DNA of 64,000 bases. It comes from Bog-159 sp035308525. GTDB taxonomy: Bacteria > Acidobacteriota > Terriglobia > Bryobacterales > Bryobacteraceae. Below are positions 15,870 to 25,175 of the stretch, one piece after another. Under the pieces are notes generated by a model, which was given only the letters and a program-made list of their open reading frames with translations, had not been told where the DNA came from and did no database searches. The position numbers and the translations under genes were made by a program. The stretch is from assembly GCA_035308525.1 (NCBI GenBank), contig DATGGM010000085.1:1-64000 (forward strand), read 5' to 3'. Position 1 is the first letter of the stretch, and each line of letters opens with the position of its first letter.

Positions 15870-18800
15870 ATGCCACGTTACGCATTCGTTTTGCTCTTGG
15901 CGGTGGTGTTGTTGTGGACCGCGCCCGCCTGGAGCCAGAGTCAGAACGCCAGCCTGAGTGGTCAGGTTACAGACAAGACGGGGGCGGCAGTACCAAATGC
16001 GACCGTCGCATTACGTTCCATCGACAGGAACATTCCGCAGACTGCTTCCACGGATAACGAGGGCCGTTATTCCTTTCCTAACAACCCGCCGGGCACGTAC
16101 ACGCTGACCGTTGATGCCACTGGCTTCAAGACCTACGTGAAAAGCGGAATTGAAATGGCCGTCAGCCAGACGGTGCGCGCGGATGCTCAACTGGAGGTCG
16201 GCGATGCATCCACCAAGGTGGAGGTCACTGCCGAAGCAGCGCAGCTGAATGTCGACAACGGCGCCAAACAGGAAGGCGTAGCGCCACAGATCGTCAACCA
16301 ACTGCCCTTGCTGGTCTCCGCCGGCACGCCACGCAATGTCTTGCAGTTTGCTACGTTCCTGCCGGGCGTGAATACGGGCACCAGTGTCCAGACCTTCAAT
16401 GCCCGTATCAACGGCGGCCTGAGGATGGGCGACGAAGCGGTCATGGATGGCGTCAGCATGCAGGAAGGGACTATGTCGCAGAGCGGCATTGTCTCCTTCT
16501 TCGACTTCGCCCAAACGCCCGATATGACCCAGGAAGTGCGCCTGATGACCTCCAGCTACGAGCCGGAGTATGGCACCACCACTGGCGGCGTGATGATCGT
16601 GACTACGAAGAGCGGCACCGACCAGATCCACGCCAGCGCGTTTGAATACCTGCGGAACAAGGACTTCAACGCGCTGCAATTCACCAACAATCGCGGCCCT
16701 GGCGATCAGCGCGGCAAGGACAATGAAAACGAATACGGCTTTTCCGGCGGCCTCCCCATCAAGCTCAAATTCCTGCCTTTCGTGTGGGGACCGAAACACA
16801 AAACGTACTTCTTCAACGATACGGAGTACTTGCGCTCGCTGGGCGGCGCCAGCCGCGCCCTGCTTTCAATACCCTCCGTGCAAGACCGTACCGGTAATTT
16901 CTCCGACTGGAGCACGCCGATCTACGACCCAACGACGACGCAGGTTTCGTCGACCGGCGCGGTGACGAAAACACCGTACCCGGGGAACGTTATTCCAACC
17001 CCGCAACAGAGCCAACTGGCATTGCAATGGATGAAATATCTCCCAACTCCCACGGCCTCGGGTCCGATTAACAACTTCCTAGCACCGCCCGTCTCCGATG
17101 GCATTCTGGCAAACCTCAACGAATACCTGTTCCGGGTCGACCACTATTGGGGCGAGAAGGATCACTTCTTCGTTTCCATCTGGCGTCAGACGACCCAGCC
17201 CATCGCGCAGTGCCAGTTGCCGGTCCAGTTGTGCACGGCGAATCCCGCGAATCCGGAGGACGCCTTCGTCAACCGCTTTAACTGGGACCACATTTTCAGC
17301 CCCACCCTGTTGAGCCATTTCGCCTATGGCTACTTGAACCGCAACGAGGGCTACGGGTCGGTCCCTGCCCAGGACCCCTCCCAGCTTCCACACATCCCGA
17401 ACGCGGCTGCTTATCTTGCTTCGCCCGCCGCCAACTTCAGCGAATCTGGAATCTCGAACTTCGCAGGCTTTGGGAATAGCGGGGGCCTGGGCTCCTTGAA
17501 CAAGACGACGCGGCCTTCCCACATAGTCAATGAATTAATTACCTTGGTGCACGGCGCGCACACCATCAAGTTTGGCGGCGAATTCCGTCATCTGCAGCAG
17601 GTCTGGCGCCAGAACGGAAACCAATCCGGAACGGTTAATTTCACGGCCGGTTCTACCGGGCTGCCGGGCTTAGACAGCGGGAATCCCTTTGCCAGCTTTC
17701 TCGCCGGAGCTGTCGACAACGGCGGCCTCAACGTATGGAATATCGCCCATTACGGCGCGGAGCAGCACGCCTATTCACTGCACGTGGGAGACACCTGGAA
17801 AGCCACGCCCAAGCTGACCCTCAATTACGGCGTGCGCTGGGATAAATTCTCGCCCACGTTTGAAAGCAACAACTACCTGTCGTTCTTTTCCTTCGCACCC
17901 AACCCCGGCGCCGGAAACCTGCCGGGCAGCTTAGCGTTCGCCGGAAATAACTGGGGCGCGGCGAGTGCTGGCGTCCGGTACCCGGAGAACGAGTGGAACG
18001 GCGGCGTCGCCCCACGCGTGGGCGTGGCGTACGCGGTAAGCGATAAAACCGTGGTACGCGCGGGCTACGGGCTCTTCTATACGCAGGCGTTTTATCCTGG
18101 ATGGGGCGGCGGCATGTCGCTGGACGGATTCAACCCGAGCATCAGTTTCGGCGATTCGCTCTCCGGTTATCAGCCGTCGTTTTATCTGGATAACGGATTT
18201 CCGGCTTATAGCAGGTCGGAGAATATCAGTTTGAGCGCCGACAACGGCCATAGTCCACTATACCGTCCGACGTACGCCAACCACCTCTCCAATACGCAGC
18301 AGTGGAACTTGACTATCGAACATAAGTTCGGTCAAAAGAGTTTCGCCAGTGTGGCATACGTTGCCAGCAAGGGCACGCACCTGCCCTCGCAGATGCAACC
18401 GCTCAACTATTTGAACCCCTCCCAGCTCTCCATGGGCAGTGAACTGAACGCCGTGTTTACACCGACAACGACATCGCTCTACGGCGTCAGTCAGCCATAT
18501 GCCGGTTGGGCGCAGCAATTGATCAGCGCAGGCGGTTGCTCTCCCTCGGTGGCCCAAGCCTTGGTCGCTTACCCGCAATTCTGCGGCGGGCTGACCGGAG
18601 AAAATGAAAACCAAGGGGTCTCCCATTACAACTCGTTCCAGGCGAAGTGGGGAAGGAACCTTTCGAACGGTCTGTACGTGGAAGCGAACTACACGTACTC
18701 GCACCTGACGACCGACGCTTCTTCAACCACCCAGGCCACCGCGGAGTACGGCGGGATCGGTGCTGTGATCAACCCATACCAGGGCAGCCGGAACATGTCG

Positions 18801-19400
18801 ATTTCTCCGGACGACATTGCGAACACCGCGTCCGTCATGGCGGTGTACGACGTGCCTTTCGGCAAAGGCAAACAGTTCCTGAACAACGACGGTGTGTTAG
18901 GGCGCATCGCGGGTGGTTGGACGCTGGCGACTACCATGAAGTTCACCTCCGGCATGCCATTCTATTTCCGCGACGGGTCGATCTGCGGCCTTCCTTCGCA
19001 GTTCCAGGCGGCTTGTATTCCCGCCATCACGGGTAATGTGTTGGCGCAATCGTGGGGAAACGTAGATGTAAACAAACCGATGTTCAACGCTGCAGCCTTC
19101 GCGCCCGCCGCCGTAGACGCCCTCGGTACCGGCCCGCGCGTCAGCAACGTGCGCGGTTCGCCCTACCGGGATGTCAACATATCACTCTCACGGAAATTCT
19201 TCGTCAAGGAGCGCCTGGGCTTCGAAGTGCGCGCCGAGGCGTTTAATGCCTTCAACGCCCACTACTTCACGTGCGACGGCCAGGCATTCGGCGATTGCAT
19301 TCCGTTTAACAACGATCCATCCAGCGCCAGTTTCGGCACCTGGAACGGTACAGTGACCCAGCCGCGAAACATTCAGTTGGTCGGCAGGATTACGTTCTAA
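15870..19400 (+). CDS. TonB-dependent receptor with carboxypeptidase-regulatory domain (Oar-like)
   Basis: A 1176-residue outer-membrane protein. It has a signal peptide (MPRYAFVLLLAVVLLWTAPAWSQ), an N-terminal carboxypeptidase-regulatory beta-sandwich (about 27-110; SLSGQVTDKTGAAVPNATV, DNEGRYSFPNNPPGTYTLTV), a plug region (about 130-245; RINGGLRMGDEAVMDGVSM, YGTTTGGVMIVTTKSGTD) and a long beta-barrel ending in the aromatic terminus LVGRITF. This is the acidobacterial Oar-like type, thought to import large ligands such as oligosaccharides using TonB energy; no SusD partner is present. GGAGG at 15859-15863 sets the ATG. Promoter and LacI operators upstream, and the glycosidase operon downstream, point to a carbohydrate ligand, which is inference. 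Confidence 0.92.
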   Translation: MPRYAFVLLLAVVLLWTAPAWSQSQNASLSGQVTDKTGAAVPNATVALRSIDRNIPQTASTDNEGRYSFPNNPPGTYTLTVDATGFKTYVKSGIEMAVSQTVRADAQLEVGDASTKVEVTAEAAQLNVDNGAKQEGVAPQIVNQLPLLVSAGTPRNVLQFATFLPGVNTGTSVQTFNARINGGLRMGDEAVMDGVSMQEGTMSQSGIVSFFDFAQTPDMTQEVRLMTSSYEPEYGTTTGGVMIVTTKSGTDQIHASAFEYLRNKDFNALQFTNNRGPGDQRGKDNENEYGFSGGLPIKLKFLPFVWGPKHKTYFFNDTEYLRSLGGASRALLSIPSVQDRTGNFSDWSTPIYDPTTTQVSSTGAVTKTPYPGNVIPTPQQSQLALQWMKYLPTPTASGPINNFLAPPVSDGILANLNEYLFRVDHYWGEKDHFFVSIWRQTTQPIAQCQLPVQLCTANPANPEDAFVNRFNWDHIFSPTLLSHFAYGYLNRNEGYGSVPAQDPSQLPHIPNAAAYLASPAANFSESGISNFAGFGNSGGLGSLNKTTRPSHIVNELITLVHGAHTIKFGGEFRHLQQVWRQNGNQSGTVNFTAGSTGLPGLDSGNPFASFLAGAVDNGGLNVWNIAHYGAEQHAYSLHVGDTWKATPKLTLNYGVRWDKFSPTFESNNYLSFFSFAPNPGAGNLPGSLAFAGNNWGAASAGVRYPENEWNGGVAPRVGVAYAVSDKTVVRAGYGLFYTQAFYPGWGGGMSLDGFNPSISFGDSLSGYQPSFYLDNGFPAYSRSENISLSADNGHSPLYRPTYANHLSNTQQWNLTIEHKFGQKSFASVAYVASKGTHLPSQMQPLNYLNPSQLSMGSELNAVFTPTTTSLYGVSQPYAGWAQQLISAGGCSPSVAQALVAYPQFCGGLTGENENQGVSHYNSFQAKWGRNLSNGLYVEANYTYSHLTTDASSTTQATAEYGGIGAVINPYQGSRNMSISPDDIANTASVMAVYDVPFGKGKQFLNNDGVLGRIAGGWTLATTMKFTSGMPFYFRDGSICGLPSQFQAACIPAITGNVLAQSWGNVDVNKPMFNAAAFAPAAVDALGTGPRVSNVRGSPYRDVNISLSRKFFVKERLGFEVRAEAFNAFNAHYFTCDGQAFGDCIPFNNDPSSASFGTWNGTVTQPRNIQLVGRITF

Positions 19401-19407
19401 CTCGGTA

Positions 19408-19440
19408 GAGTAGGACAGGCCCGGGCGGCCTGTCCTACTC
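19408..19440. terminator. Bidirectional terminator hairpin between convergent genes
   Basis: A perfect 14-bp inverted repeat, GAGTAGGACAGGCC (19408-19421) and GGCCTGTCCTACTC (19427-19440), with a 5-base loop. It lies between the convergent TonB receptor and GH2 genes, and the GH2 stop codon is inside the right arm. No T-tract follows on either side, so it is not a textbook intrinsic terminator. Confidence 0.6.
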
Positions 19441-22400
19441 CACCACGATCTTGGGATTCTCGCCGCGCGTATCGACGCTGGCTACTTCCGTGCGAATAGT
19501 GCACCGCTCGCCGGGCATCAGCGCGACGTAGTTGTCACTGTAGATCGCGGGCAAGATACGGTCGCCACTTTTCTCACGCACTACTTTCAGCTTCACCATC
19601 AGGGCGGGCGTCTTCGCCGTGTTGTGTAACTCCGTCGTGAGCAACCAACGCGTGCTCTGCCGGTCGACGCGCGTGACCATTTCCAGCCGCGGCTTGGGCA
19701 GGTCTTTCAGGGCGCGATAGTTGTACTCTTCCAGGCCCCGCCAGTAGAAATTGTCGGACACGGTATCACTGCCACGCAGCAACCTCAGGCGGATAAAATG
19801 CACCGGGGTAAGCCCGTCCGGATATTCAATATGGACGGGCGACTCCACGCTGTCTTCCACGCTATCGACGGATGCGGATTTTTGCCACTTCAGCGTACCA
19901 TCCATGTTCAACAGCTCAACAGTGGCGGTGAGTCCGCGCTGGCCTCCGGCGCTGTAGTTCACTACTTCCACATTGTCGGTCACCGGATTCCACTGGATGT
20001 GCAGCGGCTCGGAGGCCTTTTTCGCGCCGAAGTACGCGGCGGTCGGTTCGAAGTAATAGTCATAGGTCTGCCAGACAAATGACGGCCAGGTGGGGTGACT
20101 CATCCAGATGAGCAGTCCCATGCGATTCTTGCTCTGTGCTTCGAACATGGCGCGATAGCCTTCGTAGTTGACATATTGCGCGAGCCGCACCCAGTCCGCC
20201 GCGCTTTGCGCGCCGCCGTAGCTCTGGTCGATGCGCGCGATGAAGGATTCTCCGCCTTGCGCTCCGTGCAGCGAGAAATCGTGCAGGCCCCACATGCGTC
20301 CCTGCGGCCACATACCGGACTCGGGCATCATGGCGCGCAGGCTATCCATACTGACGATGTCGGGCATGCCCATCTCACTGTGGAACTTGGGCGTGGCACG
20401 CTCGGAGAAATACAGCTTCAACGGCTGGGCGCGGTAGGGCCCGTGGCCGCTGACTACATCGTCGGCCGAACTGGAGATATAGTGCAGGCCGGGGTGCAAT
20501 TCCGCGAGCGTCGCACGCAAACCGTCTTCCAGGGGCTTGGGAGGGTAGCCCTCGTTGCGCCCGCAATATAATCCTATTGAAGGATGCGTGCGAATACGCA
20601 GCACGGTATCGGTGGCGTTGCGCATGAACAGATCGTTGTCATCCGGGTCCGGACCGTCGTAGGGATTGGCCAGCCAGAAATCCTGCCACACCACAATGCC
20701 GTGCCGGTCGCACGCTTCGTAGAAGGCATCTTCGCCGATCTGTCCCACCCAGTTGCGGATCATGTTGAAGTGCATGTCGCGGTGGTAGCGCACGGCGGCG
20801 TCGTACTCGCGGGCCCGATAGCGCAGCATGGATTCGCTGAAGCCCCAGTTGCCGCCCCGCGGAATGAAGCGCCGTCCGTTGATCCATATTTTCAGCGCGC
20901 CGCCTTCTTCGCTGTAGGTGAACTGCCGCACGCCGGCCTGGAAGGCTTTAGCGTCGGAGACGGTGTGGTCCGCGGTTTCAAAACGCAAGATGACCGGGTA
21001 GAGATTCGGATCGCCGTAGTCGTTGGGCCACCAAAGCCGGGGATTGTCCAGGTGAACGGAGTGCTTGACGGCGTGCGCACTGGAAGCTTCGATCGACACA
21101 GGCTCATCGAACGAGATATCGCCGAAGCGGCCGTGCAGGGTTCCGCTAACGGGCTGTAAGTCGTGATTGCGCAGGGTTACTTCGATGGCTACGTCCGCGC
21201 TTTCCTTCTGCAGGGCGCTCCCGACTGAGGGATCATCGACGGTTACGGACCCATTGGTGGTGAGATAGACATTATTCCAGATGCCGGTATTCCGGCCGCG
21301 GATGGTAGGGATCCAGTCCCAGCCGACGGAGGCGTGATAGGTTGGGTTATCCGCGCCCAGCGCGCCGCCATTCTTGTCGGGATTGTCGAACGTTTTTTCC
21401 TTAACGGCGCCGGGCGTGGCATTCTTCATTACGCGCACGGCCAGCACGTTGTCCTGCTTGTCAGTTACGAGTTTAGTCACATCGAAACGGCCACGCATGA
21501 AACCGCCATCGATGCGGCCCAGCTTGGCGCCGTTTAAGAAGACCTCCGCCTTCCAGTTGATGCCATCGAAGTTGAGCCAGACGTGTCTCCCGGGCGCGGG
21601 GGCCGGGAGTGGAAATCTGTTGCGATACCAGAAGTCGGCGTAGAAGAAGGAGTCGGAAATGGCGAGCTGGTTATCGCCGAAATTGGGATCCGGTATTGCG
21701 CCGGCATTGTAATAGCTGGTCAGGACCGTACCCGGCACCGTGGCGACCAGCCAGCCGGTATCCTGAAACGACGGTTTGGAAATCGTCAGGCCATCCGCGG
21801 AGACGAGTGAGTCGCGCTGGATGCGCCACTGGCCCCCCGCAAGGTCCAGGCGGCCATCGGTGCGCACGGGTGGCGCCGGTTTGGGCTGGACGATGAGACC
21901 GCCGCGGCCGTAGACTTCCATTTCGCTAAGGATGTAGCCCTCGGGAGATGCGGCTTTGGAAAGGAGCAGGCGGACGTAGCGGCCGTGCGCGGGCTGGGCA
22001 AGTTTCATGTCATCGGCGAGCGGCTGCAAGCTCTTCCAATGCACTGCGTCGTCGGACGCTTGCAGGGTTCCTTCGGCGGCGCGGCGGATCCAGGCGATAG
22101 TGACGCGATCGAACTCGCAGACTGCGCCCAAATCTACATACACCCACTCCTCTCGTGTGCCGGCGCTTTTCCAGGCGCTGGTGAAATCGTAAGGGCCGCC
22201 GATATCCAGGCGGCGGCCCTGGTCGAAGAACGACACCTCGCTCACTTGCCAGTTGATGGCCTGGTCGCCATCCAGCTCGATGCGATAAAAGCGGTTGCGG
22301 GACGGCACGGCGAGTGGCACGGAGGGCGCGAAGCGGCCGCCCCAACGGTCCTGGCCCGTGGCGCGGCTCAGTTCCTTCCAGGTTTGGCCGTCATCCGAGC

Positions 22401-22860
22401 CGGAGACCACGGCTTTCCATTCGCGCTGCCCGACTTTTTCGCCCATGGCAACGTCGAGGTCTATCCGGTCTATCTCGGGTGCGACATCGCCGCCACCCAA
22501 TTCAACTTGCACCCATGCGCGGTGGCCGGGCAGATTGACGCTGGTTACCCAGTTGCCATCCAAAAGCCACTCGCGCTCGTTCCTGGGAAGCACACCCTTC
22601 TCGCTGGTGGAGACCGAGACCCAGCGCGGCAGGCGGGTGTCTTTGATTCCATCGGTAACGAGCTGGGCAGTCAGGTTGTAGTCGTAGCTACTGGATTGAT
22701 AGGCGGGCCGATGCAGGGCGATGTTGCGGTAAGTGGAGCCGGATTGAACGATCGGTGCGAAGTTCTGGCTGGGGTTGCCGGGGTACACCCCGACGCCGAG
22801 GGTATAAGGTTGGGCATGGAGCGTCAGTGCCATCACCGTGATCAGAAGATATGGGCGCAT
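19435..22860 (-). CDS. Secreted GH2-family exo-glycosidase with two discoidin-like domains
   Basis: 1141 residues with a signal peptide (MRPYLLITVMALTLHAQP). Domains: two F5/8 type C-like modules (about 45-225 and 230-325), then GH2 sugar-binding (about 340-530; GTVLTSYYNAGAIPDPNFGDN, VWLNFDGINWKAEVFLNG), Ig-like (about 540-650) and TIM barrel (about 650-950). The catalytic acid/base is probably E770 in GLYCGRNEGYPP and the nucleophile E829 in FHSEMGMP. The layout resembles exo-beta-glucosaminidase or beta-mannosidase-type GH2 enzymes rather than LacZ. It would release single sugars from oligosaccharides in the periplasm or outside. It is the last gene of the MFS-ROK-GH2 operon, 2 bp after the ROK stop. 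The exact sugar is not readable. Confidence 0.88.
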   Translation of the reverse strand: MRPYLLITVMALTLHAQPYTLGVGVYPGNPSQNFAPIVQSGSTYRNIALHRPAYQSSSYDYNLTAQLVTDGIKDTRLPRWVSVSTSEKGVLPRNEREWLLDGNWVTSVNLPGHRAWVQVELGGGDVAPEIDRIDLDVAMGEKVGQREWKAVVSGSDDGQTWKELSRATGQDRWGGRFAPSVPLAVPSRNRFYRIELDGDQAINWQVSEVSFFDQGRRLDIGGPYDFTSAWKSAGTREEWVYVDLGAVCEFDRVTIAWIRRAAEGTLQASDDAVHWKSLQPLADDMKLAQPAHGRYVRLLLSKAASPEGYILSEMEVYGRGGLIVQPKPAPPVRTDGRLDLAGGQWRIQRDSLVSADGLTISKPSFQDTGWLVATVPGTVLTSYYNAGAIPDPNFGDNQLAISDSFFYADFWYRNRFPLPAPAPGRHVWLNFDGINWKAEVFLNGAKLGRIDGGFMRGRFDVTKLVTDKQDNVLAVRVMKNATPGAVKEKTFDNPDKNGGALGADNPTYHASVGWDWIPTIRGRNTGIWNNVYLTTNGSVTVDDPSVGSALQKESADVAIEVTLRNHDLQPVSGTLHGRFGDISFDEPVSIEASSAHAVKHSVHLDNPRLWWPNDYGDPNLYPVILRFETADHTVSDAKAFQAGVRQFTYSEEGGALKIWINGRRFIPRGGNWGFSESMLRYRAREYDAAVRYHRDMHFNMIRNWVGQIGEDAFYEACDRHGIVVWQDFWLANPYDGPDPDDNDLFMRNATDTVLRIRTHPSIGLYCGRNEGYPPKPLEDGLRATLAELHPGLHYISSSADDVVSGHGPYRAQPLKLYFSERATPKFHSEMGMPDIVSMDSLRAMMPESGMWPQGRMWGLHDFSLHGAQGGESFIARIDQSYGGAQSAADWVRLAQYVNYEGYRAMFEAQSKNRMGLLIWMSHPTWPSFVWQTYDYYFEPTAAYFGAKKASEPLHIQWNPVTDNVEVVNYSAGGQRGLTATVELLNMDGTLKWQKSASVDSVEDSVESPVHIEYPDGLTPVHFIRLRLLRGSDTVSDNFYWRGLEEYNYRALKDLPKPRLEMVTRVDRQSTRWLLTTELHNTAKTPALMVKLKVVREKSGDRILPAIYSDNYVALMPGERCTIRTEVASVDTRGENPKIVVE

Positions 22861-22862
22861 GA

Positions 22863-23972
22863 TTATGGCCTTTCGTCGAGACGGTGGACCGCGAAAGCGT
22901 AGGCGCCGATGGCGGTAGCCTCGCTGGTTCCCAGGCGCGTGATCCCCACGCCGGTGCGCTGCAATCCATCGAACTGCACCTTCCGGGAACCGCCGGGTAC
23001 AGTGAGTTCCCGGGTCTGTCCCCTCAGGAAGGCCTCCAGTTGCGGTGGATCTTCCAGGTTGAAGGCCTGCACGCCCAAACGTGGAAACCGCGTGCCGTCG
23101 GGCGCCCGATAGGTTCCGTTCATTTCCGCGACGACGGCGGGAAGGAACTGGCGATGAGCGCCCGCAATGCCGCCGCCGATCACCACCAGGCCATCCAGCA
23201 GCGTGATGGCTTGGGCGATGGCGTCACCGGCCACTTCACCCATGCGGCGGAAGGCCTCCAGAGCCGCAGCGCGATGGCCTTCCGCGCGCCCCTCCGCGAT
23301 CTCGAAGATCACCTTGGGCTCGGGAGCGTCTTCCACGCGCAGTCCGGCTAGGGCGGCGTACGCGCGTCGCACAGCGCGGATGGATGCGCCTTCCTCGGCA
23401 TTGGTGTCGCGCTCCAGCTTGTGGCGAGCCAGCCAGATTTCACCGGCGACCGAGTTATCCCCGATGAACAGCGCGCCATCGCGCACGATGCCGCCGCCGA
23501 ATCCGGTGCCCAAGGTGACCCCGAACAGGTTGCGATAACGCTTCGGGCTGCCGGCCTTTTCGAGCAGGCCGTTGACGTAAGGGAGAAAGCCGGCGGAGGC
23601 TTCCCCGCAGGCGAACAGGTCGCCATCGTTATTGATGAATACAGGCAGGCCGAACTGGTCTTCGAGCATGGGCCCGAGGGCCACGTCGCGATAAGCCGGC
23701 AGATTGCCGGGCCGTACGATGATGCCGTTGAAATAATCGGCCGGGGCGGGGAAGGCGAAGCTGATGGCCACCGGCGGCGCGCTTAACTGGGACTGCACGC
23801 GGCGGAAGCCTTCCACGACCATGGCGAGCGAGCGCTTCAGGTTATCGGCATGAGACGGCAGCGCGAAACTGGCGACTACCGGGCGATTGGCCTGCATGGC
23901 GGAGAAGACGAAATTAGTGCCGCCCGCGTCGAGCGTCATGACTATGCGGCTATCTTCGGAGTAAGTCTGCAT
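22863..23972 (-). CDS. ROK-family sugar kinase
   Basis: 369 residues with an actin-like ATPase fold. ROK features are the first phosphate loop VMTLDAGGTNFVF (11-23), INNDGDLFACGEA with probable catalytic D116, and the second phosphate loop LFGVTLGTGFGGGIV. The Cys-rich zinc motif of most ROK kinases (CxCGxxGCxE) is missing; at that place the sequence is RDTNAEEGASIRAV. It should phosphorylate a hexose or amino-sugar released by the neighbouring GH2 enzyme and imported by the MFS protein. It lies 6 bp after the transporter gene and 2 bp before the GH2 gene, so all three form one operon. Confidence 0.88.
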   Translation of the reverse strand: MQTYSEDSRIVMTLDAGGTNFVFSAMQANRPVVASFALPSHADNLKRSLAMVVEGFRRVQSQLSAPPVAISFAFPAPADYFNGIIVRPGNLPAYRDVALGPMLEDQFGLPVFINNDGDLFACGEASAGFLPYVNGLLEKAGSPKRYRNLFGVTLGTGFGGGIVRDGALFIGDNSVAGEIWLARHKLERDTNAEEGASIRAVRRAYAALAGLRVEDAPEPKVIFEIAEGRAEGHRAAALEAFRRMGEVAGDAIAQAITLLDGLVVIGGGIAGAHRQFLPAVVAEMNGTYRAPDGTRFPRLGVQAFNLEDPPQLEAFLRGQTRELTVPGGSRKVQFDGLQRTGVGITRLGTSEATAIGAYAFAVHRLDERP

Positions 23973-23978
23973 GACAGG

Positions 23979-25109
23979 TTATTTCCGCAGCGCGGTCCAC
24001 GTGATATAGAGGATGGCGGCTAGCGGCACGACAAAGCTTAACTGAACGGAACTATGGTCAGCTACCAGTCCCATCAACGGTGGCAGACACGCGCCGCCCA
24101 GGATGGCGGTGACCATGAGGCCGGATAATTCGTTGGTGTGCTCCGGCATGTTTTCGACCGCCAGCGAAAAGACCAGGGGAAAGATGTTGGCAAATCCCAG
24201 CCCGGCGACGAAGAAGCTGGAGACGGCCAGCGTGCGATCGGGGATGAACAGGCCTAGCAGCGCGAGGACAGATACCACACAGGTGATCAGAAAGAATTTG
24301 CGCGGCGCGATCCAATTCAAAATGACGCCGCCGGAGAAGCGCCCGATGGTGAGGGCCGTAAAGAACAGGCCGGTGCCCAGCAGGCCCACCTTGTTGATGT
24401 CGATATCGAAGCGTTCCTTGAGGTACAGCGGAATGCCGGCGCTGACGCTGACTTCGGCGCCCACGTAGAAGAAGATGGCGGCGACCATGATCAGCACGTA
24501 AGGCTTCGCCAGCAGCGCGAAGCAGGAACGGAAAGTAGCCGCATGCTGGCTGCTGGCCTTCTCATCGACTCGCAGTCCGGCGACCGCAATCACGGCCACC
24601 ACCAGGGCCACCGCGTAGATGGGAAACATGACCTGCCAACTGGCGCCGAAGTATTTGGCCGCCACCAGTGGGATCATGGGGCCGGAGAGCGATCCGATGG
24701 CCTTGACGAACTGCGCCAGGGACAGATTGCGCGCGTATTTGCCGGGGGCCGAGACATCCCGCATCATGGGGTTGCCGGAGACCTGCAGGATGGCGGCGCC
24801 CGCGCCCACCATCAGGACGGTGAGCAGGAAGCGGGCAAAGGAGGTCAGGCCGAAGCTGGCGTTGAGCAGGCCCAGCAAGGCCACCACGAGGCCCAGCATG
24901 AGGATGAATTTCTTGCCGCGCTTATCCTGCAGGATGCCCATGGGGATGGAGAGCAGACCGAACATGCTGAATCCCACGAAGGGGATGAGGGAGGCCACCG
25001 CGGTGCTGATCTGAAACTCATTTTTCGCGAGGCTGACGAAGGGGCCGACAGCGTCGGCAAAGCCCATGGCGAGGAAGGCCAGGAAAACCGGAACGGTCTT
25101 TATTTGCAT
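23979..25109 (-). CDS. MFS sugar transporter
   Basis: A 376-residue inner-membrane protein with about 12 hydrophobic segments in two halves. MFS features include the loop MGILQDKRGKKFILMLG after the second segment and GAAILQVSGNPMMRD, which recalls the FucP/glucose-galactose permease group. It probably imports the monosaccharide released by the GH2 enzyme. It is the first gene of the MFS-ROK-GH2 operon; the 66-bp gap upstream shows no LacI-type palindrome like that before the TonB receptor gene. Confidence 0.85.
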   Translation of the reverse strand: MQIKTVPVFLAFLAMGFADAVGPFVSLAKNEFQISTAVASLIPFVGFSMFGLLSIPMGILQDKRGKKFILMLGLVVALLGLLNASFGLTSFARFLLTVLMVGAGAAILQVSGNPMMRDVSAPGKYARNLSLAQFVKAIGSLSGPMIPLVAAKYFGASWQVMFPIYAVALVVAVIAVAGLRVDEKASSQHAATFRSCFALLAKPYVLIMVAAIFFYVGAEVSVSAGIPLYLKERFDIDINKVGLLGTGLFFTALTIGRFSGGVILNWIAPRKFFLITCVVSVLALLGLFIPDRTLAVSSFFVAGLGFANIFPLVFSLAVENMPEHTNELSGLMVTAILGGACLPPLMGLVADHSSVQLSFVVPLAAILYITWTALRK

Positions 25110-25175
25110 GTAGGGATCGGGATCTCCGGAAACAGCGAGTATATCGCCATGCGGGTAATTGGGTTTGTTTCGTTC

